Origin: Circinella umbellata
Taxonomy: Eukaryota > Mucoromycota > Mucoromycetes > Mucorales > Lichtheimiaceae
NCBI GenBank assembly: GCA_025093555.1
Contig: JAIWNF010000002.1
Span: 310,001 to 374,000 of the forward strand
Direction of reading: 5' to 3'
Length of the DNA: 64,000 bases
This document shows, piece after piece, positions 35,601 to 45,797 of the stretch; the stretch's first letter is position 1, and every line of letters begins with the position of its first letter. Made by a program: the position numbers and the translations under genes. Below the pieces are notes generated by a model that was not told the origin of the DNA, did no database searches, and saw only the letters and a list, made by a program, of their open reading frames with translations.

Positions 35601-35862
35601 TCCATTGAACAAAAGGCGATTGTTTATATGCTGTGATCTCGTTAGTAGCAGTTGTCATGGTTCGAAAAGTGGGTAATGCAGAACGTGTAGCTACGCGTTC
35701 TTGAATCCGGAACTTTGGAGTTGTTGCTTTCTTGTTTAACTGAGTTGCTCTTCGTTCTATAGTAGTTAATCGTCGTGAAAAAGCACTTGGATTGATAACA
35801 CGTCGATTTTGTGACAGCCGGATAATAGATTGATTAATTGTTCGTCCTGTAGCTCTATACAT
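32684..35862 (-). CDS. M3-family metallopeptidase, oligopeptidase A-like, probably mitochondrial
   Basis: Nine exons on the minus strand: 35451-35862, 35222-35325, 34673-35152, 33946-34576, 33690-33799, 33548-33613, 33291-33446, 33013-33191, 32684-32912, giving 788 residues. M3 enzymes degrade short peptides, in organelles including leftover targeting peptides. The zinc site is intact: VETLFHEFGHCLQH puts HEFGH at about residues 571-575, and IEWDFVEVASQFMENFC carries the downstream Glu ligand. Other blocks are LLSHLNGVKNSPELRET, IYRANITKASEG, VFEVSEKGEVKAYFYGDFYS, FGGGYSAGYYSYKWSETYSA and FRGRGNVDVSALLRHSGL. The N-terminus (MYRATGRTINQSIIRLSQNR and onward) is Arg/Ser-rich with almost no acidic residues, like a mitochondrial presequence. 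An in-frame ATG at 35883 is an alternative start. The first 65 residues or so would be removed or are poorly conserved. Confidence 0.96.
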
Positions 35863-36970
35863 TATTGTTGTGTAAAACAACAAGAAACAGTAATTCGTTT
35901 ATTGAATTGTTGTCGAGCACAGAAAGTAAAACGCCCTGTGAGCATTGCGTCACTGTATCATATTACAAAACTTGCGGAGAATTTGGATGGATTTGGTTAT
36001 CCGCGTATAGGTTGTGGGGTAAGTTATTGCAGCGACAACAAAAACGATTACAGATATTCTTGGTTATCAATATGATATTGTAATAATATTTACAAAAATA
36101 AATAGACAGTCTATCCTGCTATTGACTGGGACACGTGTTGCTCCAGTACTATATCAGCACATTTTATCCATCTATTAACACCCATATATGAATATATACA
36201 CCAAAGACAATTTGTTTTTTAAGAAGCTTGCATTTTGTACGTCGTGACCAATTATGAGTGCTATATACGTAAAATCTTGATTTTCAAGTCACGTGTACAT
36301 GTATTATTATCAAAGAAACCTTCCTTTGCGCGTGCTGATATAGATTTCGACAACACTTGTTGCATAAATAAAAAAAAAATCCACCAAAAAGTAATTGTAA
36401 AACTAAATAGCCATACATAACCAATATAAGAGTAAATTGCCTATTTTGATTGCTTTTCTCACATTCGGGTCTAATAATTCTGGATAACAATAAATATTTA
36501 CTCTACCAAGTTACAACACATTACGATGAATCTGAAACAATTAGTGGGAGTCACTACGTAATAATAATAATAATGATGATGATGATGACGACTGTCTCTT
36601 TTACTTTTACTTATTTTTGTCCTTTGTCTCTCTTCCCTTTTTATTACAACGATACCTTTCAATATTCATTTTTCTACTTACAAATATCGGTCGCGTTTTA
36701 ATATAAAATTTAACATTTATCTAAAAAAAAATCTGCATTGTACAGTACAATTGATATTTTATCTCCATTATTAATATGTTAAATCATTCACAGTTGCTAT
36801 CTTCAACGAACTTCACATCAGATAGCGAATTAAATCGCACCAACAATACTGATGATACTTACACTTCGCTATTATTACACGATCATAATAATAATCCATT
36901 CAATAAAAAAAAGCGAGATTATTATTCCACTGCGGCAACGATAGATTAACTGGTTCTTGATAATCATCAA
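35863..36970. other. Intergenic region and leader before the MATE transporter
   Basis: Contains the oligopeptidase promoter at the left, and at 36776-36946 an open leader in frame with the MATE gene but cut by TAA at 36947-36949. Plus frames at 35830-36083 and 36235-36420 have no recognisable content. Confidence 0.55.
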
Positions 36971-38638
36971 GTGGATGTGGAGGTACAAAAAAAAGAAGAT
37001 GATTCTATTCATTCACTTTCTGCAAAAGCAGTAATTCAAGAGTTTAAGGCTCTTATACAAGTTTCAAATCCTGCTGTTTTGACTTATATGCTTCAATACT
37101 CGCTCCAAACAGGATCTGTTCTGGTGGTTGGTCGATTAGGACCTCAAGAACTAGCTGCATCAGTATTTGCATTTATGTTTGCTACGATCACAGGCTGGTT
37201 ATTAGGTTTAGGAGGATCTACTGCATTGGGTATATAATACATGCTCTTTTTTATTCATATGCTAATTCTCTAAAACTAGTCCATTTATAAAAGCAAAACT
37301 TAAGGTAATTTTATTGACATTTATTATACGTAGATACACTGGGTTCACAGTTATGGGGTGCATCAAATGATAAATCATACATTCAAAAACGACGAGAAAT
37401 GAATATACTACTTCAGCGGACTTGTATTTTACTGAATGTATGCTTTATCCCAGTAGCCGTTCTTTGGTATTTTGTTGAACCTGTATTGTTGTTGCTAGGA
37501 CAGGATGCTTTATTATGTCAAATGGTGCAAGAATTTCTACGTTATGCAATACCTGGTATTTGAATACAAACATGAATAATAATCAATGGTAATTGTTAAT
37601 AACTACGCTATGTTCTAATTATTATAATAAAATTTTATATAATCTATAATAACAGGAACACCAGCGTATATCGGATTTGAAGCTATTAAAAAATATCTTC
37701 AAACACAAGAGATATTGCCCCATGCAAGCACTATCACACTTATGATGTGCTCGCCATTGAATGTACTTATGACATACCTATTTGTACATACCTTAGATTT
37801 TGGTTTTATTGGTGCTCCAATAGCATCCTCTCTAACCCACTGGATCATGCTGTTTGTTCTGATTGGCTTTATGTGTATTTTTGGCGATAGTAATAACAAG
37901 GAAGCAGAATGGGGACTATTGCCAATCCATCAAGAAGCTTTCAAACAATGGAAAGAGTTCCTCGGTTTTGCTATCCCTGGTATAATTTCTCTTGGAAGCG
38001 AATATGCAGCTTTCGAGGTTGTAACGGTTCTTGTCGGCTTACTTGATTCGTCGACTACCATGGCAGCACAAAGTATTATTGTTATTGCTGACGATCTTTT
38101 GTGTACAGTCCCCCTCGGTATTTCTGTTGCAACCACAACGAGAGTAGGCTACTGGCTGGGCCGTGGCTTACATAATCACGCTAAAATGGCTTCAATCGTC
38201 AGTACTATTCTCGCCTTTTTGATTGGGGTTATATCTACTATTGTCTTATTAGCCACCAAAAATATTTTTGGGTTTTTATTTTCGGAAGATATGGCTGTTG
38301 TAGCATTGGTTAGCAAGGTCTTGCCGTTTCTGGCCATATTTCAAATGGTGGATGGTGTCGCTGGCGCTTCAGGGGGTGCTTTAAGAGGATCAGGTTGTCA
38401 ACATTGGTCTGCTACAATTAATTTGATAGGGTATTATATATTTGCCTTACCACTTGGTGCATTTCTCTCATTCGGTTCACCACATCTTGAATTAACAGGA
38501 CTTTGGATTGCATTATGTGCAGGACTACTCTCTATTTCTTCGATACAAACAATTTTCCTTTTACGCATGAATTGGCAACGTCAGGTTGAGACATGCTCAC
38601 TACGTATCAACAAAACAATAAAAAGCTCAAATTTTTAA
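36971..38638 (+). CDS. MATE-family efflux transporter
   Basis: Three exons: 36971-37229, 37334-37555, 37656-38638, giving 487 residues from the ATG at 36971. MATE proteins are 12-span antiporters that export cationic drugs or metabolites. Family signs are the first span region (NPAVLTYMLQYSLQTGSVLV), VVGRLGPQELAASVFA, GLGGSTALDTLGSQLWGASN matching the typical TLxxQxxGA box, FVEPVLLLLGQD, and in the second half GIISLGSEYAAFEVVTVLVG, STTMAAQSIIV and VGYWLGRG. An upstream frame from ATG 36776 is fully in register and has a plausible hydrophilic leader, but TAA at 36947 interrupts it. I therefore start at 36971, which leaves about 35 residues before the first span. If the stop is a sequencing error the protein would have 552 residues. 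Confidence 0.9.
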
Positions 38639-38856
38639 ATGTTACATGACATTTTAATAAAAAAAATATGGCGAACAAAATTAATTACCCACATATTTAT
38701 AAAAGTACACAGCAAGCCCAACTTTTAAGATAAACAACTTTCACAACTACTATTAATTTAATACCACATCCATACATTCACAAAAAAAAGACATCATATA
38801 ATGGCTCGGAACCAAATATTTTTTTATTGAAACAATGCGCAAAATAAAAATTAAGC

Positions 38857-40207
38857 TTATTGAGCGGCAGCAGCACGTCTGCGGTCACGTTCTTCAGCAA
38901 TGGTAAGCTTAACACCCTTACCCTTGGGAAGAGAGATCCAGGGCTTGTTACCTATTTAAAAAAAACATTAAATTAATACCCATACAAATGTACTATAAAT
39001 TAAATATTTAAATAAACAAATTAAAAAAATAAATTACCTTCACCAATAACGAAGACGTTAGAGATACGGGTAGCGAAGACACGGTCCAAAGAATCCTTAA
39101 TGTGGACAATTTCGAAACCACCAATGTGACGTTCACGGTGAACAAGCATACCAACACGACCAATATTACGACCACCAGTGACCATACAGACATTACCGGT
39201 ATCGAACTTAACAAAGTCAGTGATCTTACCGTTTTCCAAATCGTAACGGATAGTATCGTTAGCCTTGATCAAGGGATCGGGGTAACGGAGAGTGCGACCA
39301 TCGTGGGTAACAACATAAGGGACACCACCCTTGCCAACCATAACCTTCTTGACACGGCACAACTTGTACTTGGCTTCTTCATCGGTAATGCGGTGGATGG
39401 CGAAGCGACCCTTAATGTCATAGACGAGACGGAAGTTCTCACCAGTCTTTTCAATGGAGATGACATCTGAAAAATATCAAAACCAAAAAAAAATCATGGA
39501 AAAGAAAAAAAATCATCCGTGATTCGTCAAAGCTTTCGCCATCAATCACCATGTTCATAATATATATAACGTTTTATTTATTTAAAAATGAAAATATTGC
39601 ACTTACCCATGAAACCAGCGGGGAAGGTAGAGTCGGTACGGACCTTGTGGTCAACCTTGACCAAACGTTGCATAAGAATAGCTTGGACTTCACGACCGTT
39701 CAAAGCGTACTTAAGACGGTTACGCAAGAAAATGATGAGAGGCAAGCACTCACGGGTCTTGTGGGGACCGGCGCTGGGCTTAGGGGCATAACCACCTATA
39801 ATTATCAATTGAGATCGAAATGATTAATTAAAATGTTCAAAAAAAATATTTTTTGATTTAACATGTATTCAGAGAATCCAAAATCGTCATGAGTTATTAC
39901 GACTGTTGAGCTTGACATAATTTTTGGTAAATCATCATAAACATGTTTTTTTGTAAAGTATTATTGAATACCTACCCAAAAGCTTGTCCAACATCCAGTG
40001 CTTAGGAGCTGCCAAACGCTTCATGTGTTTCTTGGGACCACGAGCCTACATGTGCAAAAGAAAAATATTATACCGTTAATTATCCATTGATAATTTAATC
40101 CATCCATTTAATGTATCCATCCATCCATCCGTCTAATCATCCATCCATCAATAAATGCTATGACTTAAGACGCAATAACATTTTAAAATATCATAATTAC
40201 TTACCAT
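38857..40207 (-). CDS. RPS4: Ribosomal protein eS4 (RPS4)
   Basis: Five exons on the minus strand: 40205-40207, 39976-40045, 39607-39795, 39038-39466, 38857-38951, giving 261 residues, the standard length. eS4 is an RNA-binding protein of the 40S subunit. Nearly every block is conserved: [98 protein letters not shown] and the [20 protein letters not shown] end. The first exon consists of the ATG alone, followed at once by a GTAAGT donor, a structure well known for fungal and animal ribosomal protein genes. The second intron contains a candidate C/D snoRNA. The codon choice is more GC-rich than that of neighbours, as expected for high expression. Confidence 0.98.
39861..39946 (-). ncRNA. Candidate box C/D snoRNA in the second intron of eS4
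   Basis: Read on the minus strand: a 6-nt stem half ACATGT (39946-39941), two nt, C box ATGATGA (39938-39932), a body of about 60 nt, D box CTGA (39872-39869), two nt, and the other stem half ACATGT (39866-39861). The word is self-complementary, so the ends pair. An internal C'-like box TGACGA and a D'-like CTCA are present. Size (86 nt), box spacing and host type (ribosomal protein intron, sense strand) all fit the class. The antisense element before the D box reads ATTTTGGATTCT; I could not assign the rRNA target. Confidence 0.62.
40099..40149. repeat. (CCAT)n tetranucleotide repeat in the first intron of eS4
   Basis: Interrupted copies of CCAT on the plus strand. The translated plus frame gives a spurious Pro-Ser-Ile-His repeat, which explains the open frame that starts at 40111. 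Confidence 0.85.
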
Positions 40208-43200
40208 TGTTAATAGATGACAAAAAAGAGGAGGGTGTTCTATATGAGTTCAGTGAGCCTATTTATATTAAAGCTGAGTTTATAAAGTCTCAAGAAGTTC
40301 ATTTTTTTTTAGCTGGCTTAGATATAAAAGGTTTTTCATATCCGCTATATTTGAACCAACGCTTAAAATATTTTGATCCAATAATATATAAAGAAAAGTA
40401 AAAGCTGTTACTTGAAGATTTTTTTTTGTATAATTACTTGGAGAGCATACCAAGATAGCTTAATATCGTTACAGTATAACGCCCTTCGTAACAACGGGAC
40501 TTCTATTAAATTATTTGATGATAATTATATATCTTTTTGTAACTTAGATTGAATAGTATTGAGGACTTACTCATACAATATTAAGATGATATCTTCAATT
40601 GATTTCGGCTTGCAACTGACACTTTTGTCAATACTTATAGTATTTGCAATTCGAATCTTATTCTGTAAGTTCCGTATTATCTATAAAGAAGAACTATACG
40701 GATAGCTTTCTTCTGTTTCTTTACTTTAGTATATATACTATGCCCTCAGCTTGGCGTCAAGCCAAAAGTGACCTTTAAGAATACGTAAAGATAAAAATTT
40801 TGATTTGCTATCACAGATAATGCCTGTTATTTATTATGATTTAACAACATGTATTTTATTTGATCCAGCATCTTTTTAAGATATTTTATTCTAAAAGAAG
40901 ATATCAATATATAAATATAGTATTTTTTTCTTCTTTCTATTTTTCAGCAAGATATAGGTTAAAATCTATGTTTCTTGACGTAGAAGACTATAAATGAACT
41001 GCCCTTCTGAATAATCTTTTATAGAAATATCATCGAGTGAAATTATCGCTTCGGATGTATTAAAATATAAACAGGGTATTTGTAAAAAAAAAAAAATTAA
41101 AAAAAGTTTTAAGGATAAACGTTGATGATACCAGCGAGCACTTGATAAAGTAGAAACTTCTATTTTTTCTTATTTTGCTGAAGTATATTTATTTACCCAC
41201 AACTGTTCGGTTACTTATGATTAAACAAGAAAAATAGAGACTTAACGAGGGGAAAAAAAGATTTATGCGAAAGGATAAAGAGGGTGATTAAACTACTAAT
41301 GTGGTGACGATACTTTGAGCGTGTGTTCTGCGTGAAATTTCTGTAAGTGTAAAGATTGCCTTAGCGAATACATTATCAGGTCAAAGATTATTTGGAGGAA
41401 GGCAAATTGCCAATGAGCCGGTCATATTATTTTTTCATATAGCTGTTTTTTTTATGAATCATCACCATTTTCCAATATTACTACTGTGCCTCGATTTCCA
41501 AAGCGTATTAGAAATTATTGTAGAGAAAGGATCAGCTGCAAAATGTTATATAAACGAAGGGGCTGTCGGATCCCTCGATACTAGTTCCTTTGGTCGTGAT
41601 GTGAATAAGCTACGTATTGTATATTTGCTTCATTGAAGAGGATACGGAACAAAGTACTTCTGTGACGTTTTATAAACAATCATTGATAGTTTATGTGCCA
41701 CTTGACTTCGAGTATTACTTTTTCTTTACAAGCAAAATTTTGACGTTATTACACCATATTTTTACATGTATGCACTTCATACAAAACACTATATTATGAT
41801 AATTTATTATTTATTAGCCTTTTCAACCTTGTTCAATCCATTATATTATTATCAAGTATAAGTTGTATAAAGCTATGACTCAAGTCCAAAAATACCATAT
41901 TACATAATAAAAAAATGCGCCAGGGTTATACGTATACTGTACTACAAATCATTATTGCTTGAGGTTATCTAGAGCTAAAGATAGCTATTTTAGTACCACT
42001 TGATATTACATGACAGCTAAAACTATTTTAGTGACCCACAGAATTATTCAAGTAATATTACATATACTTTATCTTAATTTGTATTATAAAATCTGAAACT
42101 ATTTGATTCATGATTATAATAATAGAGGGATAGAGAGCAGGTTGTCAAACTGTCTATACCGATTAAGTAGTATATCAAGGTATGAGCATGTCGCCATAAT
42201 AATAGAGAAAAAATTAGAGTTGAATCAACAAAATATATGAAGACAAGGTATGTATTTTAGATAAAAAATGGTCTCAACAACCATCTCGTCTCTTCACAGA
42301 GCCAGCAAATACAATTGCTCAACCATTGACTACTCACTCACACAAGCAAAAACACATGTGTAAGTAGTTTTTTAGTGTCCACACTCGCCATGAAATGTAA
42401 ATATTCTACCTTAAAGTTATGGTTTTCAAGACGGCTGGCGCCATAATATTAGAGTTATTTTAATTACAACCCTCTCCAGACAGTTTCATTATGAATACTT
42501 ACTCAAACCTTGTGGTGTAGTAACGTTTTGCTCAATCTGTTGTACGTAAGAGTAAAAAAAAAAGAGCTGTACAAGAACATCATTATATGTGTAGAGATCA
42601 TTTGTAAGGACGTATATAAAAGAATATGTAGTTCTACTTGTTCGTGTTCCTAGAAGAGACTTGTCTTATTCATTTGCTACCTTATTTATATCAATATATA
42701 AAATAACAGTGTTTCTTTTCAATGTTACAGTAATTTTTTTTTACATGTCAAATATGTATCTGTTGAATTTCTTTCCGTTTGCTTATGGTATAAAGTTGAT
42801 ATGCATTTGGATAATGTTATTTGGGACTAGTAACAGTGGTAGTAGTAGTATAATATAAGTGTTTTTATGAGAATGCGGTGATACGTAGTATTCTATTTAT
42901 TAGTTTGCTATTATTTTGTATATTTATTATATAGTATTTTGATTGGATCTCGAGTTAGATAAGGATCATTTCGATTTATACGTAGCCTAAAAATTGATAT
43001 TGTTCCTCATTGACGAAATTAAAGTACTACTTGGGTCTAGCCAGTCATGAGTACCTTTACACTGATGCTGTTTAAAAAGGCACGAAAGGCAAAAATCACT
43101 TGAATAATCTCAATGATATAAATAGTATAGTCACATAAAAAAAAGATAATAGTTCTAAATAAACATCAAAATACCAGATTATTATATAAATTGCATGATG

Positions 43201-43345
43201 GGGTAATATAACAAAACTCAAGGTTGCATAATAGCTATCCAATCAATATCTCGCAATAATAACTCTCCCGTGTTTTCGCGTAAATTTTGAGGTTCGGAAA
43301 CCGCGTAGCAAATCGCGTTTTATTACTTCACCAAACACAACCAAA
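40208..43345. other. Gene-poor 3.1 kb between eS4 and NSE2
   Basis: AT-rich, without a recognisable gene. The plus frame 40204-40401 contains LYEFSEPIYIKAEFIKSQEV, which looks mildly coding but lies in the eS4 promoter. Frames at 41454-41799 and 42661-42858 are short and unrecognised. The left edge must hold the eS4 promoter. No tRNA was detected by eye. Confidence 0.5.
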
Positions 43346-44543
43346 ATGACTGCATCCTCTTCACATGCTGTGCCCGACGAACTTGCTGAAGAGAATACAA
43401 CAATTATAACTTTAGAAGACGAACTCAAGAATTTTAAATTACAGTCTTTTAATGTCGAGTCAATTCCTAGTTTCATTACTGATCTCACTCAAGCATTAAA
43501 TCCTTTAGAGAGATGCTTTTCATATTCGCTTGACGCTGCTGTCGAGTTGGAACGATTAAATAAACATGAACAAGTACGAGTTATTTGAAGGAGGGGTAGA
43601 ACAGAAATTCTGTTGTTGTTTTACTTATGTGTTTGATTTCTTTATTTATTAGGTAAAATCACTTCAAGACAAGATTCCAAATGTTATTGAACTTGAACAT
43701 CAACTTAAGACACAAAAGAAAATCTTGGAGGATATTCAAAATCGTATTCGAAGAGAACCTATGGTAACAACAATTAAATATACTTTAATTTTATTGAAGT
43801 TTAATATTCAAAAACAATTATCTTCGTTATGATATAGAATGATATTGTTGAAGCTTATAAAAGGGAATGGACCCGAGAAAACGCCAAACGCCAATTACTT
43901 TCAGACAAAAAAAAATACAAGAAACACTCCTATTATACTGGTTTCAAGCATGAAGTATGGCAAGTGAACCATGAAGAAAATGAGCCTATGCCAGAAAGTG
44001 ACGATGACGATGATGATGACGATGACGATGTTGTGGTTGGACATGTTACTTTATCAACAACATGTCCTATTACACAATCGTTCCTGGAAAATCCAGTGAC
44101 AAGGTTAATAATATCCGTAGTACAGATATAAGGTTGATGAGAAAGAAGACACTCTATACTCAATTCATTTTTGTTCTGTTGTCCTTTTTTATAGTCAAAC
44201 ATGCAAGCATACATATTCAAAATATGCTATTATGGAACTGATCAGAAAAAGCCGAGGTCGAGTACAATGTCCAAATTCTGGTTGTTCACAGCTTGTAACT
44301 GCTAATGTTTTAGTTGAAGACGGTTTGGCTGAACGACGTGTAGCAAGAATGCGGGCTTCCGAAGCCTCTCAACGACGAACCCAAAATGTAAGTTTTAAAA
44401 ACCTCTTTTTTTTGTATAATGATTGAAAGGGGATTTATATATAAAAATTACAAAAAAAAAATATGAGACATGATAGAAATTACAATTGGATTTTCAACAA
44501 CTTTTTTTATGTAAATTATTTATAGTTCTATGATGTCGAGTAG
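43346..44543 (+). CDS. NSE2: SUMO E3 ligase NSE2/Mms21 of the SMC5/6 complex
   Basis: Five exons: 43346-43573, 43653-43763, 43838-44103, 44195-44387, 44526-44543, giving 271 residues. NSE2 docks on the SMC5 coiled coil and sumoylates substrates in DNA repair. The N-terminal 130 residues are helical (heptad-like segments around LERCFSYSLDAAVELERLNK and VIELEHQLKTQKKILED). An Asp run of about ten residues then precedes the SP-RING. The SP-RING lies at about residues 190-240: TTCPITQSFLENPVTSQ, CKHTYSKYAIMELIRKSRG, VQCPNSGCSQLV. The C, C-H and C-x4-C zinc positions of the family are present. The last exon codes for only FYDVE and is the least certain join. The 3' end lies 45 nt from that of the convergent bS18m gene. 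Confidence 0.92.
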
Positions 44544-44588
44544 GTGGGATGGTGAAGATGTATTGGATGATTTGTTGTTGTTTTTTAA

Positions 44589-45507
44589 TTAATAAAAGCG
44601 TGCTTTGGATGTACATGACATAAGACCTAATAAATAGAATTCATATTTAATATATCGACTTATTATTCTTAAATACGAAAAAATATCCCGGTTTCTGATA
44701 GACTTACCCATGGCTCTAGCTCTCTTAATAGCTTTAGCAAGTTTTCGTTGGTTTTTAGCACTTACACCTAGTAATAATATTATTATTAATCTCATATCCA
44801 TAAATGTGCCAAAAAATGCATATGTTTAGTTTATTACCTGTTTGTTCTCGTGGCAAAATCTTGCCCATATCTGATACGAAATAGGACAACAATCTGACAT
44901 TCTTATATTCGTTCAAAGGATCCAAATCCAATACTTCAAATGGATCTGCGGATGGTGTATTGGGTCGACCACGTCGTTGACGCATACGTTCCTGAAAGCG
45001 TGCGTCGTTCAAGTCTTCAGGATGGTATAAGTCACCAATTTTGTGAATTTTTTGATAAGAACGTGCTGCTTCTGAAGTCTGTTTTGCTTTATCCTCTATG
45101 TAAAATACAATAAGCATTTGCATACAGTTAGTATATATACATATATACACATTCTTTTGCATAGATGTGTTTATACGCCAAATTAGAATACTTCTTCCAT
45201 AAAGTACTCCATTTTATACATACTTGACATGTGTTCCTCCAATAATCGTAATGTAGCAGTTTGAACTATTTATATAATAATAAAAATGAGTTTGCTGTCA
45301 AGTGTATGGTACTTTAAATTGAATAACTTCTGTTTATAATTCTGCGACGTTATGTATATATACTGTCATGAACATACTTTCTTCTTCACCAGCCGATCTA
45401 GAAGTATTATTAGTAGCAGCGGCAGTGGTCATGGACCGCTTTACTGCGGAGAAGGCGACAGTTGTTACGCTTAATCGTGGAAGTCGACAAATGCTTTGTG
45501 TGAGCAT
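44589..45507 (-). CDS. Mitochondrial ribosomal protein bS18m
   Basis: Five exons on the minus strand: 45378-45507, 45224-45265, 44838-45095, 44708-44767, 44589-44626, giving 175 residues. bS18m is part of the mitoribosomal small subunit. The core is typical: DPFEVLDLDPLNEYKNVRLL, SYFVSDMGKILPREQTGVSA, then KNQRKLAKAIKRARAMG. The first exon gives an excellent mitochondrial presequence (MLTQSICRLPRLSVTTVAFS, then AVKRSMTTAAATN), rich in Arg/Ser/Thr and free of acidic residues. Its GTATGT donor at 45377 is in the right phase for the 42-nt second exon. The fourth intron (44627-44707) is a multiple of three and open, so its retention would add 27 residues; splicing gives the usual RARAMG-L ending. 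The opposite strand of exon 1 is also open by chance. Confidence 0.92.
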
Positions 45508-45797
45508 GGTAAGTGGATTTTTCTTTGTGGATAATAAAATGTTAATTTCAAAGATACGTTACAGGCCCCAATGCCATTTTTCACTCAGCTACCCAATCCA
45601 GAATTGCTAAGCCACCATAAATGGCTCTCAATAGTAATAATTTAACTGTTAAAACCTCAAATGGCAGGTACTAATACTTCGTTTGATAAGCTCTCTCCAT
45701 CTTTTTAATATTAGAAATAACAAATTTATTTTTGTGGCAGAACAATAAAATTCCATTAAGAGGATATAAAATAACGTGTCTAAATACTAGTTCTAAA

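Noticed and set aside
40111..40170. Pro-Ser-Ile-His repeat peptide
   Set aside because: It is a translation of the (CCAT)n microsatellite in the first intron of eS4.
45368..45645. Plus-strand frame with a plausible intron (45509-45564) giving a 73-residue protein
   Set aside because: It lies opposite the first exon of bS18m, whose minus-strand reading gives a strong mitochondrial presequence and joins in phase to a conserved ribosomal protein. The plus frame is its mirror.
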